DNA of 20,917 nt from Solirubrobacterales bacterium (GCA_016215085.1 JACRMD010000320.1:1-20917); one strand, 5' to 3'. Numbered from the stretch's first letter, positions 1 to 6,577 are shown. A program made the numbers and translations. Notes: generated by a model not told the origin, from the sequence alone.

Positions 1-261
1 GGCGCCGACCTCGGCCGCGAGGTCCGGGCGGTCGTTGAGCACGAACAACGCCCGGGCCCGCGCGCAGGCGGCGCGCGCGACCTCGGCCGCGGCGCGCACC
101 GCGTCGTCGGGCGCGGTCTTCATCCGCAGCTGGAAGACGTCGGCGCCGCCGGCCAGCGCGGCCGGCAGGACGTCGGCGAGCGGACGCCCTCCGGGGCGGT
201 CGTCGGCGATGAGGTACAGGCGCGCGCGGGCAAGCCTCGCGAGGCGCTCGGAGCGGGGCAC
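1..261 (-). CDS. thiE: Thiamine-phosphate synthase, N-terminal part (runs off the window)
   Basis: The first 87 codons are visible; the rest lies beyond position 1. ThiE joins HMP-pyrophosphate and the thiazole phosphate to make thiamine phosphate in the cytoplasm. The family pattern is clear: an opening beta strand LYLIADDR, then GGADVFQLRMKT (the usual QLR-K phosphate/pyrophosphate site) and LFVLNDRPDLA (the usual NDRxDLA), ending in AEVGA just before the expected substrate loop. I chose the GTG at 261, giving MPRSERLARL; no ATG lies in frame just upstream. A weak -10-like CACACT sits 6 nt upstream. The gene diverges from the TPP-riboswitch-led thiO-thiS-thiG operon, so both halves of the thiazole/coupling pathway sit together. 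Family identity is secure; the exact start is less so. Confidence 0.88.
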   Translation of the reverse strand, partial: MPRSERLARLARARLYLIADDRPGGRPLADVLPAALAGGADVFQLRMKTAPDDAVRAAAEVARAACARARALFVLNDRPDLAAEVGA

Positions 262-292
262 GGCACCAGTGTGGCAGGCGCCGCATCGGCGC

Positions 293-298
293 TACGCT
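293..298 (+). promoter_or_regulatory. Putative -10 box of the thi operon (TACGCT)
   Basis: TACGCT fits the actinobacterial TANNNT -10 pattern. A start about 7 nt downstream would put the transcript end just before the 5' strand of riboswitch helix P1. I see no clear -35. Confidence 0.4.
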
Positions 299-299
299 C

Positions 300-390
300 T
301 GTCGCACGGGAGCCCGCGAACGGGCTGAGAGGGCGGCACCGGGCCGCCGACCGTCAGCGAGCTGATCCGGGTCATGCCGGCGAAGCGAAC
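300..390 (+). ncRNA. TPP riboswitch (THI element)
   Basis: The core conserved blocks are all present in order: GGGCTGAGAG (about 322-331), then CTGATCCGGGTCATGCCGG (362-380) and CGAAG. Helices can be drawn: P1 from TCGC at 302-305 with GCGA at 385-388; P2 from AGCCC with GGGCT around 311-326; and an extended P3 arm, GGCGGC with GCCGCC, around 333-349. It lies directly upstream of thiO-thiS-thiG, as expected for a thiamine-pyrophosphate sensor. Only 3-6 nt separate the 3' strand of P1 from the start codons, and the only Shine-Dalgarno-like bases (GAAG, 382-385) are inside the aptamer. Ligand binding therefore probably blocks translation initiation rather than ending transcription (inference). 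Confidence 0.9.
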
Positions 391-391
391 G

Positions 392-1429
392 ATGATGCCT
401 CCGAGCACCCATCCCCCAGACGTGGCCGTCGTCGGCGGCGGCGTCATCGGCCTCGCGATCGCCTGGCGCGCACGCCGGCGCGGGCTCGAGGTCGCCGTGT
501 TCGATCGCGGCGAGCTCGGCGCCGGCACGTCGTCGGCCGCCGCCGGCATGCTCGCGCCGGTCGCCGAGGCCGACCCGCAGGAGCGCGGGCTGCTCGAGCT
601 CGGCCTGGAGAGCGCGCGCCGCTGGCCGGCCTTCGCGGCGGAGCTGCGCGACGTCACCGGCGTCGACGTCGGCTACCGGACCTGCGGCACGCTGCTGCTG
701 GCGCGCGACCGCGACGAGGCCGAGCACGTCGAGCGCGAGCGCGCCCTGCGCGAGCGCCTCGGCCTGCGCGTCGAGCGGCTGCTCGGGAGCGCCGCCCGCC
801 GGCTCGAGCCCGGCCTGGCCCCGGCGCTGCGCCTCGCGCTCGCGCTGCCCGACGACCACGCGGTCGAGCCGCGGCGCGTCGTCGCCGCGCTGGTCGAGGC
901 GTGCACGCGCGCGGGCGTCCGGCTGCACCCGCACACGCCGGTGAGCGACCTCGCCGCGCTGGACGCCGACCGCGTGGTGCTCGCCGCCGGCGCGTGGTCG
1001 GGGACGCTCGCGCCGGTGCCGGTCCGCCCGGTCAAGGGCCAGTCGCTGCTGCTGCGCGACCCCGGCGGCCCCGGGCTCGCCGACCGCGTCCTGCGCTTCG
1101 AAGGCGGCTACCTCGTCCCGCGCGGCGACGGCCGCTACTACCTCGGCGCGTCGGTCGAGGAGCGCGGCTTCGACACCGCGGTCCGGACCGGCCCGCTCTA
1201 CGAGCTGCTGCGCGACGCCGCCGAGCTCGTCCCCGGCGTGCTCGAGCTCGAGGTCGACGAGGTCGTCGTCGGCCTGCGCCCCGGCACGCCCGACAACGCG
1301 CCCCTGCTCGGGCCCGACCCGGAGGACCCCCGCCTCGTGCACGCCACCGGCCACTACCGCAACGGCATCCTGCTGGCGCCCGTCACCGCCGACCGCGTCG
1401 TCGAGCACCTCCTGGGGGTGCCGGCATGA
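392..1429 (+). CDS. thiO: Glycine oxidase ThiO (FAD-dependent)
   Basis: ThiO oxidises glycine to iminoglycine (dehydroglycine), the source of the C2-N3 unit of the thiazole ring in aerobic thiamine synthesis. Near the N-terminus AVVGGGVIG is the dinucleotide-binding GxGxxG loop, followed by the acidic end of strand 2 (VAVFDRG) and GTSSAAAGMLAP, the flavin-contact segment typical of DAO-family oxidases. The C-terminal HATGHYRNGILLAP is the ThiO signature that closes the FAD/substrate site. An ATG at 374 is in frame but lies inside the conserved TPP aptamer, so I prefer the ATG pair at 392/395. The stop overlaps the start of thiS (ATGA). About 345 residues, a normal length. Strongly supported by motifs and operon context. 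Confidence 0.93.
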   Translation: MMPPSTHPPDVAVVGGGVIGLAIAWRARRRGLEVAVFDRGELGAGTSSAAAGMLAPVAEADPQERGLLELGLESARRWPAFAAELRDVTGVDVGYRTCGTLLLARDRDEAEHVERERALRERLGLRVERLLGSAARRLEPGLAPALRLALALPDDHAVEPRRVVAALVEACTRAGVRLHPHTPVSDLAALDADRVVLAAGAWSGTLAPVPVRPVKGQSLLLRDPGGPGLADRVLRFEGGYLVPRGDGRYYLGASVEERGFDTAVRTGPLYELLRDAAELVPGVLELEVDEVVVGLRPGTPDNAPLLGPDPEDPRLVHATGHYRNGILLAPVTADRVVEHLLGVPA

Positions 1430-1632
1430 CGATCGAGGTCACCGTCAACGGCGACGCGCGCGAGCTCGCGGAGGGCACGACGGTCGAGCAGCTCGTCGAG
1501 CAGCTCGGCGGCGGCGACCGCGGCGTCGCGGTGGCCGTCGACGCGACCGTGGTGCCGCGCGGCGCATGGGAGACCACGACGATCCCCGACGGCGCCCAGG
1601 TCGAGGTGCTCGTGGCGGTGCAGGGCGGATGA
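1426..1632 (+). CDS. thiS: Sulfur carrier protein ThiS
   Basis: A 68-residue ubiquitin-fold protein ending in the required Gly-Gly (VAVQGG). The C-terminal glycine is normally adenylated by ThiF, converted to a thiocarboxylate, and donates sulfur to the thiazole ring built by ThiG. The N-terminus MTIEVTVNGD and the middle GTTVEQLVEQL match the family's first beta strands and helix. The start overlaps the thiO stop by four bases and the gene's own stop overlaps the thiG start in the same way, so the three are translationally coupled. No thiF is visible in this window, so the activating enzyme must be encoded elsewhere. Confidence 0.93.
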   Translation: MTIEVTVNGDARELAEGTTVEQLVEQLGGGDRGVAVAVDATVVPRGAWETTTIPDGAQVEVLVAVQGG

Positions 1633-2438
1633 GGATCGCCGACCGCGACTTCACCTCGCGCCTCGTGCTCGGCACCGGCGGCTTCCCGCGCCTGGAGACG
1701 CTGGCCGACGCGGTGCGCGCGTCCGGGACCGAGATGGTCACCGTCGCGCTGCGGCGCATCGACCCGGCCGCGCGGGGGTCGCTCGTCGACGTGCTCGACG
1801 ACTGCGGCGTGCACGTCCTGCCGAACACCGCCGGCTGCTACACCGCCCGCGACGCGGTGCTGACCGCCAAGCTCGCCCGCGAGGCGTTCGCCACGGACTG
1901 GGTCAAGCTCGAGGTCATCGGCGACGAGCGCACGCTGCTGCCCGACGCGGTCGAGCTGGTGCTCGCGGCCGAGCAGCTCGTCGACGAGGGGTTCGTCGTC
2001 CTGCCGTACACCACCGACGACCCGGTGCTCGCCAAGCGCCTCGAGGACGCCGGCTGCGCGGCGATCATGCCGCTGGGCTCGCCGATCGGCTCGGGCATGG
2101 GCATCAACAACGCCTACAACCTGCGGCTCATCCGCGAGCAGACCGCGCTACCGGTCATCCTCGACGCGGGCGTGGGCACCGCCAGCGACGCGGCGCTGGC
2201 GATGGAGCTCGGCTGCGACGCGGTCCTGTGCGCCAGCGCGATCTCCCGCGCCGAGGACCCGGTCGCGATGGCGCGGGCGATCCGCCTGGCCGTCGAGGCC
2301 GGCGTGCTGGCCCGCGAGGCCGGCCGGATCCCGCGGCGGCTGCACGCGCAGGCCTCCACGCCGGAGGAGGGCGTAGCGGAGTTCGTGCACCCGTCGGACC
2401 CGGCGCGGTCGGGGTGGGTGGCGGGCGCCGATTCATGA
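1629..2438 (+). CDS. thiG: Thiazole synthase ThiG
   Basis: ThiG condenses 1-deoxyxylulose-5-phosphate, iminoglycine and ThiS thiocarboxylate into the thiazole phosphate. The 269-residue TIM-barrel protein shows all the landmarks: LVLGTGGF near residue 13, VTVALRRID, the active-site lysine K93 in DWVKLEVIGD (Schiff base with the sugar phosphate), VLPYTTDDP, the phosphate-binding AAIMPLGSPIGSG, and ILDAGVGTASDAA towards the C-terminus. The start is the ATG that overlaps the thiS stop (ATGA). An in-frame ATG further upstream lies inside thiS and is not needed. The protein receives its dehydroglycine from ThiO, two genes upstream. Confidence 0.95.
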   Translation: MRIADRDFTSRLVLGTGGFPRLETLADAVRASGTEMVTVALRRIDPAARGSLVDVLDDCGVHVLPNTAGCYTARDAVLTAKLAREAFATDWVKLEVIGDERTLLPDAVELVLAAEQLVDEGFVVLPYTTDDPVLAKRLEDAGCAAIMPLGSPIGSGMGINNAYNLRLIREQTALPVILDAGVGTASDAALAMELGCDAVLCASAISRAEDPVAMARAIRLAVEAGVLAREAGRIPRRLHAQASTPEEGVAEFVHPSDPARSGWVAGADS

Positions 2439-2923
2439 CGCGGGTCGACGACCTCGTCGACGCCTTCCAGGCGGCGCTGGTCGGGCGCGACCGGGCGGCG
2501 TTCGCGCAGTGCTGCGCGCTGGACGTCCACTACGAGGACCCGCTGACCGACGCGCCGCTGCGCGGCTGCGACGCGCTCGGCGACCACGCCGCGCAGCTGT
2601 GGGTCGCGTTCCCCGACGCGGTCGTCGAGAAGACCGGGGAGCGGCTGCACGACGGCCGCTACGTGGCCGCGCCCGTGCGGATCGCCGGGACGCACACCGG
2701 CACCGCGCACGACCTGCCCGCCACGGGCCGCAGCGTGGCGCTCCACGCGGTCCTCTACTGCGAGCTCGACCCGGCGCGCGAGCGGCTCTGGCGCGTGCGC
2801 GCGTTCTACGACCTGTACGACGCCGCGGTCCAGCTCGGCGTGCTGCCGTCCCACGGCGGCCTCGGCGAGCGCGCCCTGCTGCTGCTGCGCGGCTTCGGCC
2901 TGCGCGCCCGCGGCTCTACGTGA
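2435..2923 (+). CDS. SnoaL-like (NTF2-fold) polyketide-cyclase family protein
   Basis: A 162-residue protein with the SnoaL-like pattern: an N-terminal helix (VDDLVDAFQAALVGRD), a strand with HYEDP, the segment WVAFPDAVVEKTGERLHDG, and late strands around GTHTGTAHDLPATGRSV and RVRAFYDLYDAAVQLG. Members are small hydrolase, isomerase or ester-cyclase folds with poorly predictable substrates. The ATG overlaps the thiG stop by four bases (ATGA), so the gene is the fourth member of the TPP-riboswitch operon. That suggests a part in thiamine-related or ThiG-adjacent chemistry, but nothing in the protein proves it. Its last 8 bases overlap the convergent cupredoxin gene. No membrane segment or signal peptide is visible. 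Confidence 0.75.
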   Translation: MTRVDDLVDAFQAALVGRDRAAFAQCCALDVHYEDPLTDAPLRGCDALGDHAAQLWVAFPDAVVEKTGERLHDGRYVAAPVRIAGTHTGTAHDLPATGRSVALHAVLYCELDPARERLWRVRAFYDLYDAAVQLGVLPSHGGLGERALLLLRGFGLRARGST

Positions 2924-3290
2924 CCTCGATGCTGCCCAGCATGCCCGGGTGCAGCGTGCACTCGTACTTGACGAGGCCCGCCTCCTTGGGCGTGAACTCG
3001 TAGGTCCCGCCCTCGCCGAAGGTGTCGGACTTGAAGTCGGCGCCGTCCATGGACACCACGTTGTGCGGGATCGACTCGTCGTTGGTCCACGTGACGGTCT
3101 GGCCCACCTTGACCGTGATGGCCGCGGGGTCGAACTTCAGGTTCTCCATGGACACCTTGGTCGTGGCCACGGGGGCCGAGGCCCCGTCGCTCGCGGCGCC
3201 GCCGCCGCTGCTGTCGTCGTCGCCGCCGCACCCGGCGGCGAGCGCGGCCGTCGCGAGGACGGCCGCGAGGAGGAGGATCGGACGGATCAC
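2916..3290 (-). CDS. Cupredoxin lipoprotein (plastocyanin-like), copy 1
   Basis: A 124-residue secreted type-1 copper protein. The start is the GTG at 3290, giving the signal peptide MIRPILLLAAVLATAALAAG, with the lipobox cysteine at residue 21 (LAAGC). An acidic Ser/Gly linker (GGDDDSSGGG) follows, then the cupredoxin domain at about residues 45-124. The copper ligands are all visible: H76 in IPHNV, and C111, H114, M117 in YECTLHPGM. Such proteins shuttle electrons at the outer face of the membrane; the redox partner here is unknown. The gene lies 14 nt downstream of a paralogue with the same layout and is probably co-transcribed with it. Its stop overlaps the convergent SnoaL-like gene by 8 bases. 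Confidence 0.87.
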   Translation of the reverse strand: MIRPILLLAAVLATAALAAGCGGDDDSSGGGAASDGASAPVATTKVSMENLKFDPAAITVKVGQTVTWTNDESIPHNVVSMDGADFKSDTFGEGGTYEFTPKEAGLVKYECTLHPGMLGSIEVT

Positions 3291-3304
3291 CCCGACAGTG
3301 TGAC

Positions 3305-3709
3305 TCACCCGGTGACGGTGATCGTGCCCTGCATGCCCGGGTGGATGGTGCACACGTAGGAGATGGTGCCCGCCTTCTTCGGGGTGAAGGCGAACGTCCC
3401 GCCGCGGTTGAAGGTGTCGGACTTGAACGTCGCGCCGGACGTCGCGGTGACGTTGTGCGGCAGGTCGCTGTCGTTCTTCCACGTGATCTTCTGACCGGCC
3501 TTGACGGTGATCTTCGCCGGCTGGAAGGAGGTCCCGACCATCGAGACCTCCTTGGCGCCGCTCGCGGGAGCGGCGGCGGTGGTGGTGGTCTGCTTCGCCG
3601 AGGACGAGCCGCCGTACGCGCCGCCCGAGGACGACGAGTCGTCGTCGCCGCCGCAGCCGGCGACGACCAGCACGCCCGCGACGAGCGCCGGGAGCAGGAT
3701 GCGCTTCAT
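3305..3709 (-). CDS. Cupredoxin lipoprotein (plastocyanin-like), copy 2
   Basis: A 134-residue lipoprotein: signal peptide MKRILLPALVAGVLVVAG, lipid-attachment cysteine C19, then a low-complexity Asp/Ser/Gly/Thr linker of about 30 residues and a cupredoxin domain at about 52-134. The type-1 copper ligands H85 (LPHNV), C120, H123 and M126 (VCTIHPGM) are intact. It resembles the downstream copy along the whole domain, with FKSDTF, GGT-FTPK and HPGM shared, so the two look like a tandem duplication that diverged. It probably carries electrons or copper on the outer membrane face. ATG 3709 is preceded by GAGGA at a very short distance and by a strong hairpin (3716-3742). Confidence 0.88.
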   Translation of the reverse strand: MKRILLPALVAGVLVVAGCGGDDDSSSSGGAYGGSSSAKQTTTTAAAPASGAKEVSMVGTSFQPAKITVKAGQKITWKNDSDLPHNVTATSGATFKSDTFNRGGTFAFTPKKAGTISYVCTIHPGMQGTITVTG

Positions 3710-3715
3710 GTCCTC

Positions 3716-3742
3716 AAGGACGCCCGGCGGCCGGGCATCCTT
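3716..3742 (-). terminator. 12-bp hairpin before the cupredoxin pair (terminator or attenuator)
   Basis: Bases 3716-3727 pair with 3731-3742 (one G-U pair when read on the minus strand) around a 3-nt loop. The hairpin lies between the hydrolase gene stop (3749) and the first cupredoxin start (3709), touching the probable ribosome-binding site. It has no T tract, so a translational or attenuating role is as likely as termination. Confidence 0.45.
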
Positions 3743-3748
3743 CCCTGC

Positions 3749-4405
3749 TCAGGCGACCTCGACGAGCACCGGGGCGTGGTCGGAGAGGCCGTGGCGGTCG
3801 AGCGTCCGGGGCTTCCCGGCGGCGGCCAGGCCGCGGACGAGGACGTGGTCGACGCCGTGGCCGCCGGCGTCGGCGAAGCCGTCGATCCGCGGGTCCGGCA
3901 CGTTGCAGTCGCCGCCGAGGACCGCGGGCCCGTCGCCGGCCCAGGCGCGCACGGCGGCGCCCGCCCTGGCGAGGTCGGCGCGCGTGAGCTCGTGGGGGCG
4001 GACCTGCGCGTGGACGTTGGCGACCCAGAGGCCCGAGGCGAGCCGGACGCCGTGGGCGACCCGCCGCTCGGGCAGCCGGCGCAGCAGCTCCCGGCGGTGC
4101 TCGAGGATGCGCTCGCCGCGGACGAGGATCGCGTTGGAGCCGCCGCCGGCCGACTTCATGACGTCGGGCCGCCACTGCGCCAGCAGCCGCCGCAGCGGCA
4201 GCAGCTCGTTGCGGGAGGTCAGCGCCATGCGCTCGCTCGCATGCGCGGCCCGCGCCAGCGGCTCCGGCCACCACGGCGGCACCTCCTGCAGCAGCGCGAC
4301 GTCCCACTCCCAGGAGGCGATGAGGTCGCGGAACTCGGGCAGCAGCGAGCGTGGGCGGTCCGGGACCGCGCGGCCGTGGAAGAGGTTCCAGGTGAGGACC
4401 CGCAT
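3749..4405 (-). CDS. Endonuclease/exonuclease/phosphatase (EEP) family hydrolase
   Basis: A 218-residue single-domain EEP protein (DNase I / exonuclease III / sphingomyelinase superfamily; metal-dependent phosphodiester hydrolysis). The conserved elements appear in order: N7 in LTWNLFHG, E41 in VALLQEVPP, N130 and H132 in VANVHAQ, D166 and N168 in LGGDCNVPD, D186 in GVDHVLV, and the terminal D209-H210 in GLSDHAPV. All active-site positions are filled, so it should be catalytic. It is short compared with AP endonucleases, has no signal peptide and is probably cytoplasmic. The substrate (DNA, phospholipid or other phosphodiester) cannot be told from sequence. It lies 39 nt upstream of the cupredoxin pair and diverges from argF. 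Confidence 0.83.
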   Translation of the reverse strand: MRVLTWNLFHGRAVPDRPRSLLPEFRDLIASWEWDVALLQEVPPWWPEPLARAAHASERMALTSRNELLPLRRLLAQWRPDVMKSAGGGSNAILVRGERILEHRRELLRRLPERRVAHGVRLASGLWVANVHAQVRPHELTRADLARAGAAVRAWAGDGPAVLGGDCNVPDPRIDGFADAGGHGVDHVLVRGLAAAGKPRTLDRHGLSDHAPVLVEVA

Positions 4406-4452
4406 GGCCGCGTATGTAACCGCTTCGCTTCCGTCGTCACGGCTCCGTCTTC

Positions 4453-4458
4453 TAGGGT
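4453..4458 (+). promoter_or_regulatory. Putative -10 box of argF (TAGGGT)
   Basis: TAGGGT matches the TANNNT form seen before many genes here. It would give a leader of about 25 nt before the ATG at 4491. The -35 region (TTCCGT near 4429) is poor. Confidence 0.4.
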
Positions 4459-4490
4459 GCGGAGACCGCTCCGCCGTTCCTCCAAGTCAC

Positions 4491-5351
4491 ATGAACCACC
4501 TTCTCACTGGCGACGAACTCGGCCGCGACGAGGTCCTCTGGATCCTCGATCGCGCGGAGGCGTTCAAGCGCGAGCCGCTCGGCTCGGACCTCCTCGCGCG
4601 CCGCTCCGTGGCGCTCATCTTCCAGAAGCCCTCGACGCGCACACGCGTGAGCTTCGAGTCCGGGATCGTCGAGATGGGGGGCCACCCGATGGTCATCCGC
4701 CCCGACGACCTCCAGCTCCAGCGCGGCGAGTCCCTGCGCGACACCGCGCGGGTCCTCGGCCGCCACGTGGCCGCGGTGGGCGTCCGCACGCACGACGACG
4801 GCGAGCTGCGCCGGCTCGCCGCCGAGGACCAGCTGCCGGTGTTCAACATGCTCACCCAGGGCCACCACCCGTGCCAGGCGCTGGCCGACCTGCTCACGCT
4901 GCGCGAGGCGTTCGGCGAGCTCGACGGCCTCAAGCTCACCTACGTCGGCGACGGCAACAACGTCGCGCGGTCGCTCGTCGTCCTCGGCTCGAAGGTCGGC
5001 GTCGAGGTCGTGGTCTCCTCGCCGCCCGGCTACCAGCTCGACGGCGCGACCACGGTCGAGGACCCGCGCGAGGCGGTCGCCGGCGCCCAGGCGGTCTACA
5101 CCGACGTGTGGGTCTCGATGGGCGATGTCGACACCGAGAAGCGCCGGCAGGTGCTGGCCGGCTACGCGATCGACGACGAGCTGCTGGCCGCCGCCGCGCC
5201 CGGCGCGATCGCGCTGCACTGCCTGCCCGCGCACCCGGGCGAGGAGATCAGCGAGTCGGTGCTCTACGGCGAGCGCCAGCGCATCTGGGACCAGGCGGAG
5301 AACCGCCGCCACGCCCAGAAGGCCATGCTCGAGTGCCTGCTGGGCGCATGA
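4491..5351 (+). CDS. argF: Ornithine carbamoyltransferase
   Basis: ArgF makes citrulline from ornithine and carbamoyl phosphate in arginine synthesis. The 286-residue protein has the carbamoyl-phosphate loop KPSTRTRVSFE (residues 47-57), HPCQALADL (126-134), and the ornithine-specific SMG loop in TDVWVSMGD (209-211), which separates it from aspartate carbamoyltransferase. It also has the catalytic HCLPAHPGEEI (243-253; most homologues have HRGEE, so one residue differs). It is slightly shorter than the usual 300-310, mainly at the N-terminus. No other arg genes are nearby, so it is detached from an arginine operon. Its stop overlaps the downstream GNAT start (ATGA). The start MNHLLTGDEL aligns with the family's first helix. 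Confidence 0.93.
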   Translation: MNHLLTGDELGRDEVLWILDRAEAFKREPLGSDLLARRSVALIFQKPSTRTRVSFESGIVEMGGHPMVIRPDDLQLQRGESLRDTARVLGRHVAAVGVRTHDDGELRRLAAEDQLPVFNMLTQGHHPCQALADLLTLREAFGELDGLKLTYVGDGNNVARSLVVLGSKVGVEVVVSSPPGYQLDGATTVEDPREAVAGAQAVYTDVWVSMGDVDTEKRRQVLAGYAIDDELLAAAAPGAIALHCLPAHPGEEISESVLYGERQRIWDQAENRRHAQKAMLECLLGA

Positions 5352-5656
5352 GCGACGCGGTCGGCACCGCCGCGCCCGAGCGCCGGCGCTTCGAGCTCCA
5401 CGTCGGCGGCGAGCTCGTCGGCTGGGCCGACTACCTGCCCGCGGGCGAGAGCGTGATCCTCGCCCACACCGAGGTGCTCGACGGCCACGAGGGCGAGGGC
5501 CTCGGCGGCCTGCTCGTGCGCTCGGTGCTCGAGCAGCTGCGTGCCCGCGGCACCACCGTGATCCCGACCTGCCCGTTCGCGGCGGCGTGGATCCACCGCC
5601 ACCCCGAGTACGCGGCCGACGTCGCGCCCGCGCTCCGCGGCCAGTTCGCGGGCTAG
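5348..5656 (+). CDS. Small GNAT-like N-acetyltransferase (Acetyltransf_CG type)
   Basis: A 102-residue single-domain protein of the minimal GNAT group. RFELHVGGELVGWADY gives the first two beta strands. AHTEVLDGHEGEGLGGLLV is the shortened acetyl-CoA pyrophosphate loop (usually HTEV-GQG-G). CPFAAAWIHRHPEY is the hallmark C-terminal segment. Members are thought to acetylate amines, but substrates are mostly unknown. The start overlaps the argF stop by four bases, so the two are co-translated; a link to ornithine or other amino-acid amines is possible but unproven. Its TAG stop shares CTAG with the TAG of the converging pseudogene on the other strand. Confidence 0.82.
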   Translation: MSDAVGTAAPERRRFELHVGGELVGWADYLPAGESVILAHTEVLDGHEGEGLGGLLVRSVLEQLRARGTTVIPTCPFAAAWIHRHPEYAADVAPALRGQFAG

Positions 5657-5942
5657 CCCAGGCGGCGGACCACCTCGCCGGCGGGCAGCAGCGCGTCGAT
5701 GCGCGCCACGCAGGTGCCAGCGCCTCCTCGACCGAGCCGCACTGGTGCACCCACGGCCCCGGCGTCGGCCGGCGCGGGGCGCCCCAGAACATGACCACGA
5801 CGTCCGCCTCGCGTGCGACCTCCCGGTGCTCGCGCCGCGCGAAGGGGAGCAGGAGGTTGACCGCGACCGGGCCGTCGGAGCGCTCGCGATGGGCGGCGAG
5901 CTCGGCCAGCAGCGCGGGCGGCGGCATGATCCCGAGCGCCGC
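5653..5942 (-). pseudogene. Nitronate monooxygenase remnant (internal deletion and frameshift)
   Basis: Two pieces of a 2-nitropropane dioxygenase / nitronate monooxygenase lie in different minus-strand frames. The first, read from about 5942, carries AALGIMPPPALLAEL, then PVAVNLLLPFARREH, VVVMFWGAP and WVHQCGSVEEAL, which match the family's early middle region. At about 5717-5721 the reading jumps to another frame, giving GTCVARIDALLPAGEVVRRLG and a stop, which resembles the extreme C-terminus. Roughly 150-200 residues in between, including the family's catalytic His region, and the first part of the barrel are gone. It cannot make an active enzyme. The stop overlaps that of the converging GNAT gene (CTAG). 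The family call is from remembered patterns. Confidence 0.72.
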
Positions 5943-5953
5943 GATCGTACGCG

Positions 5954-5959
5954 TAGAGT
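5954..5959 (+). promoter_or_regulatory. -10 box TAGAGT, leaderless configuration
   Basis: TAGAGT ends 6 nt before the ATG at 5966, placing the expected transcription start at or next to the start codon. No Shine-Dalgarno sequence is present, and the box lies upstream of the pseudogene's 5' edge. Confidence 0.55.
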
Positions 5960-5965
5960 CGGGCC

Positions 5966-6385
5966 ATGGCGCTGCACGAAGGGCTCAAGGACCTCATTCG
6001 CGGCGGGGCGCTCGGCCACCTGGTCACGGTGGGCCGGGACGGCGCGCCGCAGGTCACGGTCGTCTGGGTCGGGGTGGACGGGGACGACCTGGTCACCGCC
6101 CACCTGAACCCCGGCCAGCAGAAGCTGCGCAACGTCCGGCGCGACCCCCGCGTCGTGCTGTCGTTCGAGAGCGACGTCGTCCGCCCGCCCGGCCTGCACG
6201 AGTGCGCGGTCGTGCACGGCCGCGCGTCGATCGAGGAGGGCGGCGCGCCCGAGCTGCTGCAGGAGCTCGCGCGCACCTACCTGGGCCCCGACGTGAAGTT
6301 CCCCCCGATGGACGACCCGCCGCCGGGCGTGCGGATGCGGATCGCCGTCGACCGCGTGACGGGCGTCGGCCCCTGGGCGGGCTGA
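5966..6385 (+). CDS. PPOX-class (probably F420-dependent) flavin-fold oxidoreductase
   Basis: A 139-residue split-barrel protein of the pyridoxamine-phosphate-oxidase-like superfamily, closest in pattern to the small actinobacterial F420/FMN-binding group (Rv1155-like). Visible elements: HLVTVGRDGAPQVTVVWVG (first strands), VTAHLNPGQQKLRNVRRDPRV (the KxRNLRRDPRV cofactor-phosphate motif), VHGRASIEEGG, and a C-terminal RVTGVGPWAG, as in PPOX-family ends. It probably reduces or binds a small substrate using F420 or FMN; the cofactor cannot be settled by eye. The start is ATG 5966, directly after a -10 box. The gene converges on a small secreted-protein gene with a 3-bp gap. Confidence 0.8.
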   Translation: MALHEGLKDLIRGGALGHLVTVGRDGAPQVTVVWVGVDGDDLVTAHLNPGQQKLRNVRRDPRVVLSFESDVVRPPGLHECAVVHGRASIEEGGAPELLQELARTYLGPDVKFPPMDDPPPGVRMRIAVDRVTGVGPWAG

Positions 6386-6388
6386 CGC

Positions 6389-6577
6389 CTACACGTCGTC
6401 GGTGTAGTCCATGAACGCGTAGCCGCCGGCCTGGCTGACGCCCCAGCTGTAGCCGCTGGGCTGCGGGCCCTTCGGCGCGGTGGTCGTGCCGGCCGGCGAC
6501 GACGCCGCGGCGGTGCCGGGCACCGCGAGCGCGATGGCGGCGGCGGTGGCGGCGAGGGCAGGATGGATGAGCTGCAT
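6389..6577 (-). CDS. Small secreted peptide, unknown function
   Basis: A 62-residue product with a convincing signal peptide, MQLIHPALAATAAAIALAVP, ending near GTAAA-SS. A mature part of about 35 residues follows, rich in Gly, Ser, Pro and Tyr (SGYSWGVSQAGGYAFMDYTD). A perfect AGGAGG Shine-Dalgarno sequence at 6588-6583, 5 nt before ATG 6577, strongly supports this start and makes it one of the few genes here with a classical ribosome-binding site. An in-frame ATG at 6610 would add an implausible charged extension. It lies 102 bp downstream of the large secreted subtilase on the same strand, behind a hairpin. I recognise no family. Confidence 0.65.
   Translation of the reverse strand: MQLIHPALAATAAAIALAVPGTAAASSPAGTTTAPKGPQPSGYSWGVSQAGGYAFMDYTDDV

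Noticed and set aside
370..380. Riboswitch acting by a transcription terminator
   Set aside because: No second hairpin or T tract lies between the aptamer and thiO; the start codon follows at once.
374..391. ATG 374 as the thiO start
   Set aside because: It lies inside the conserved GTCATGCC core of the TPP riboswitch; ATG 392/395 gives a normal N-terminus.
3341..5656. Long plus-strand open frame covering the cupredoxin, hydrolase and argF regions
   Set aside because: Only its last 309 bases (the GNAT) are a real gene; the rest is antisense or off-frame sequence with low-complexity composition.
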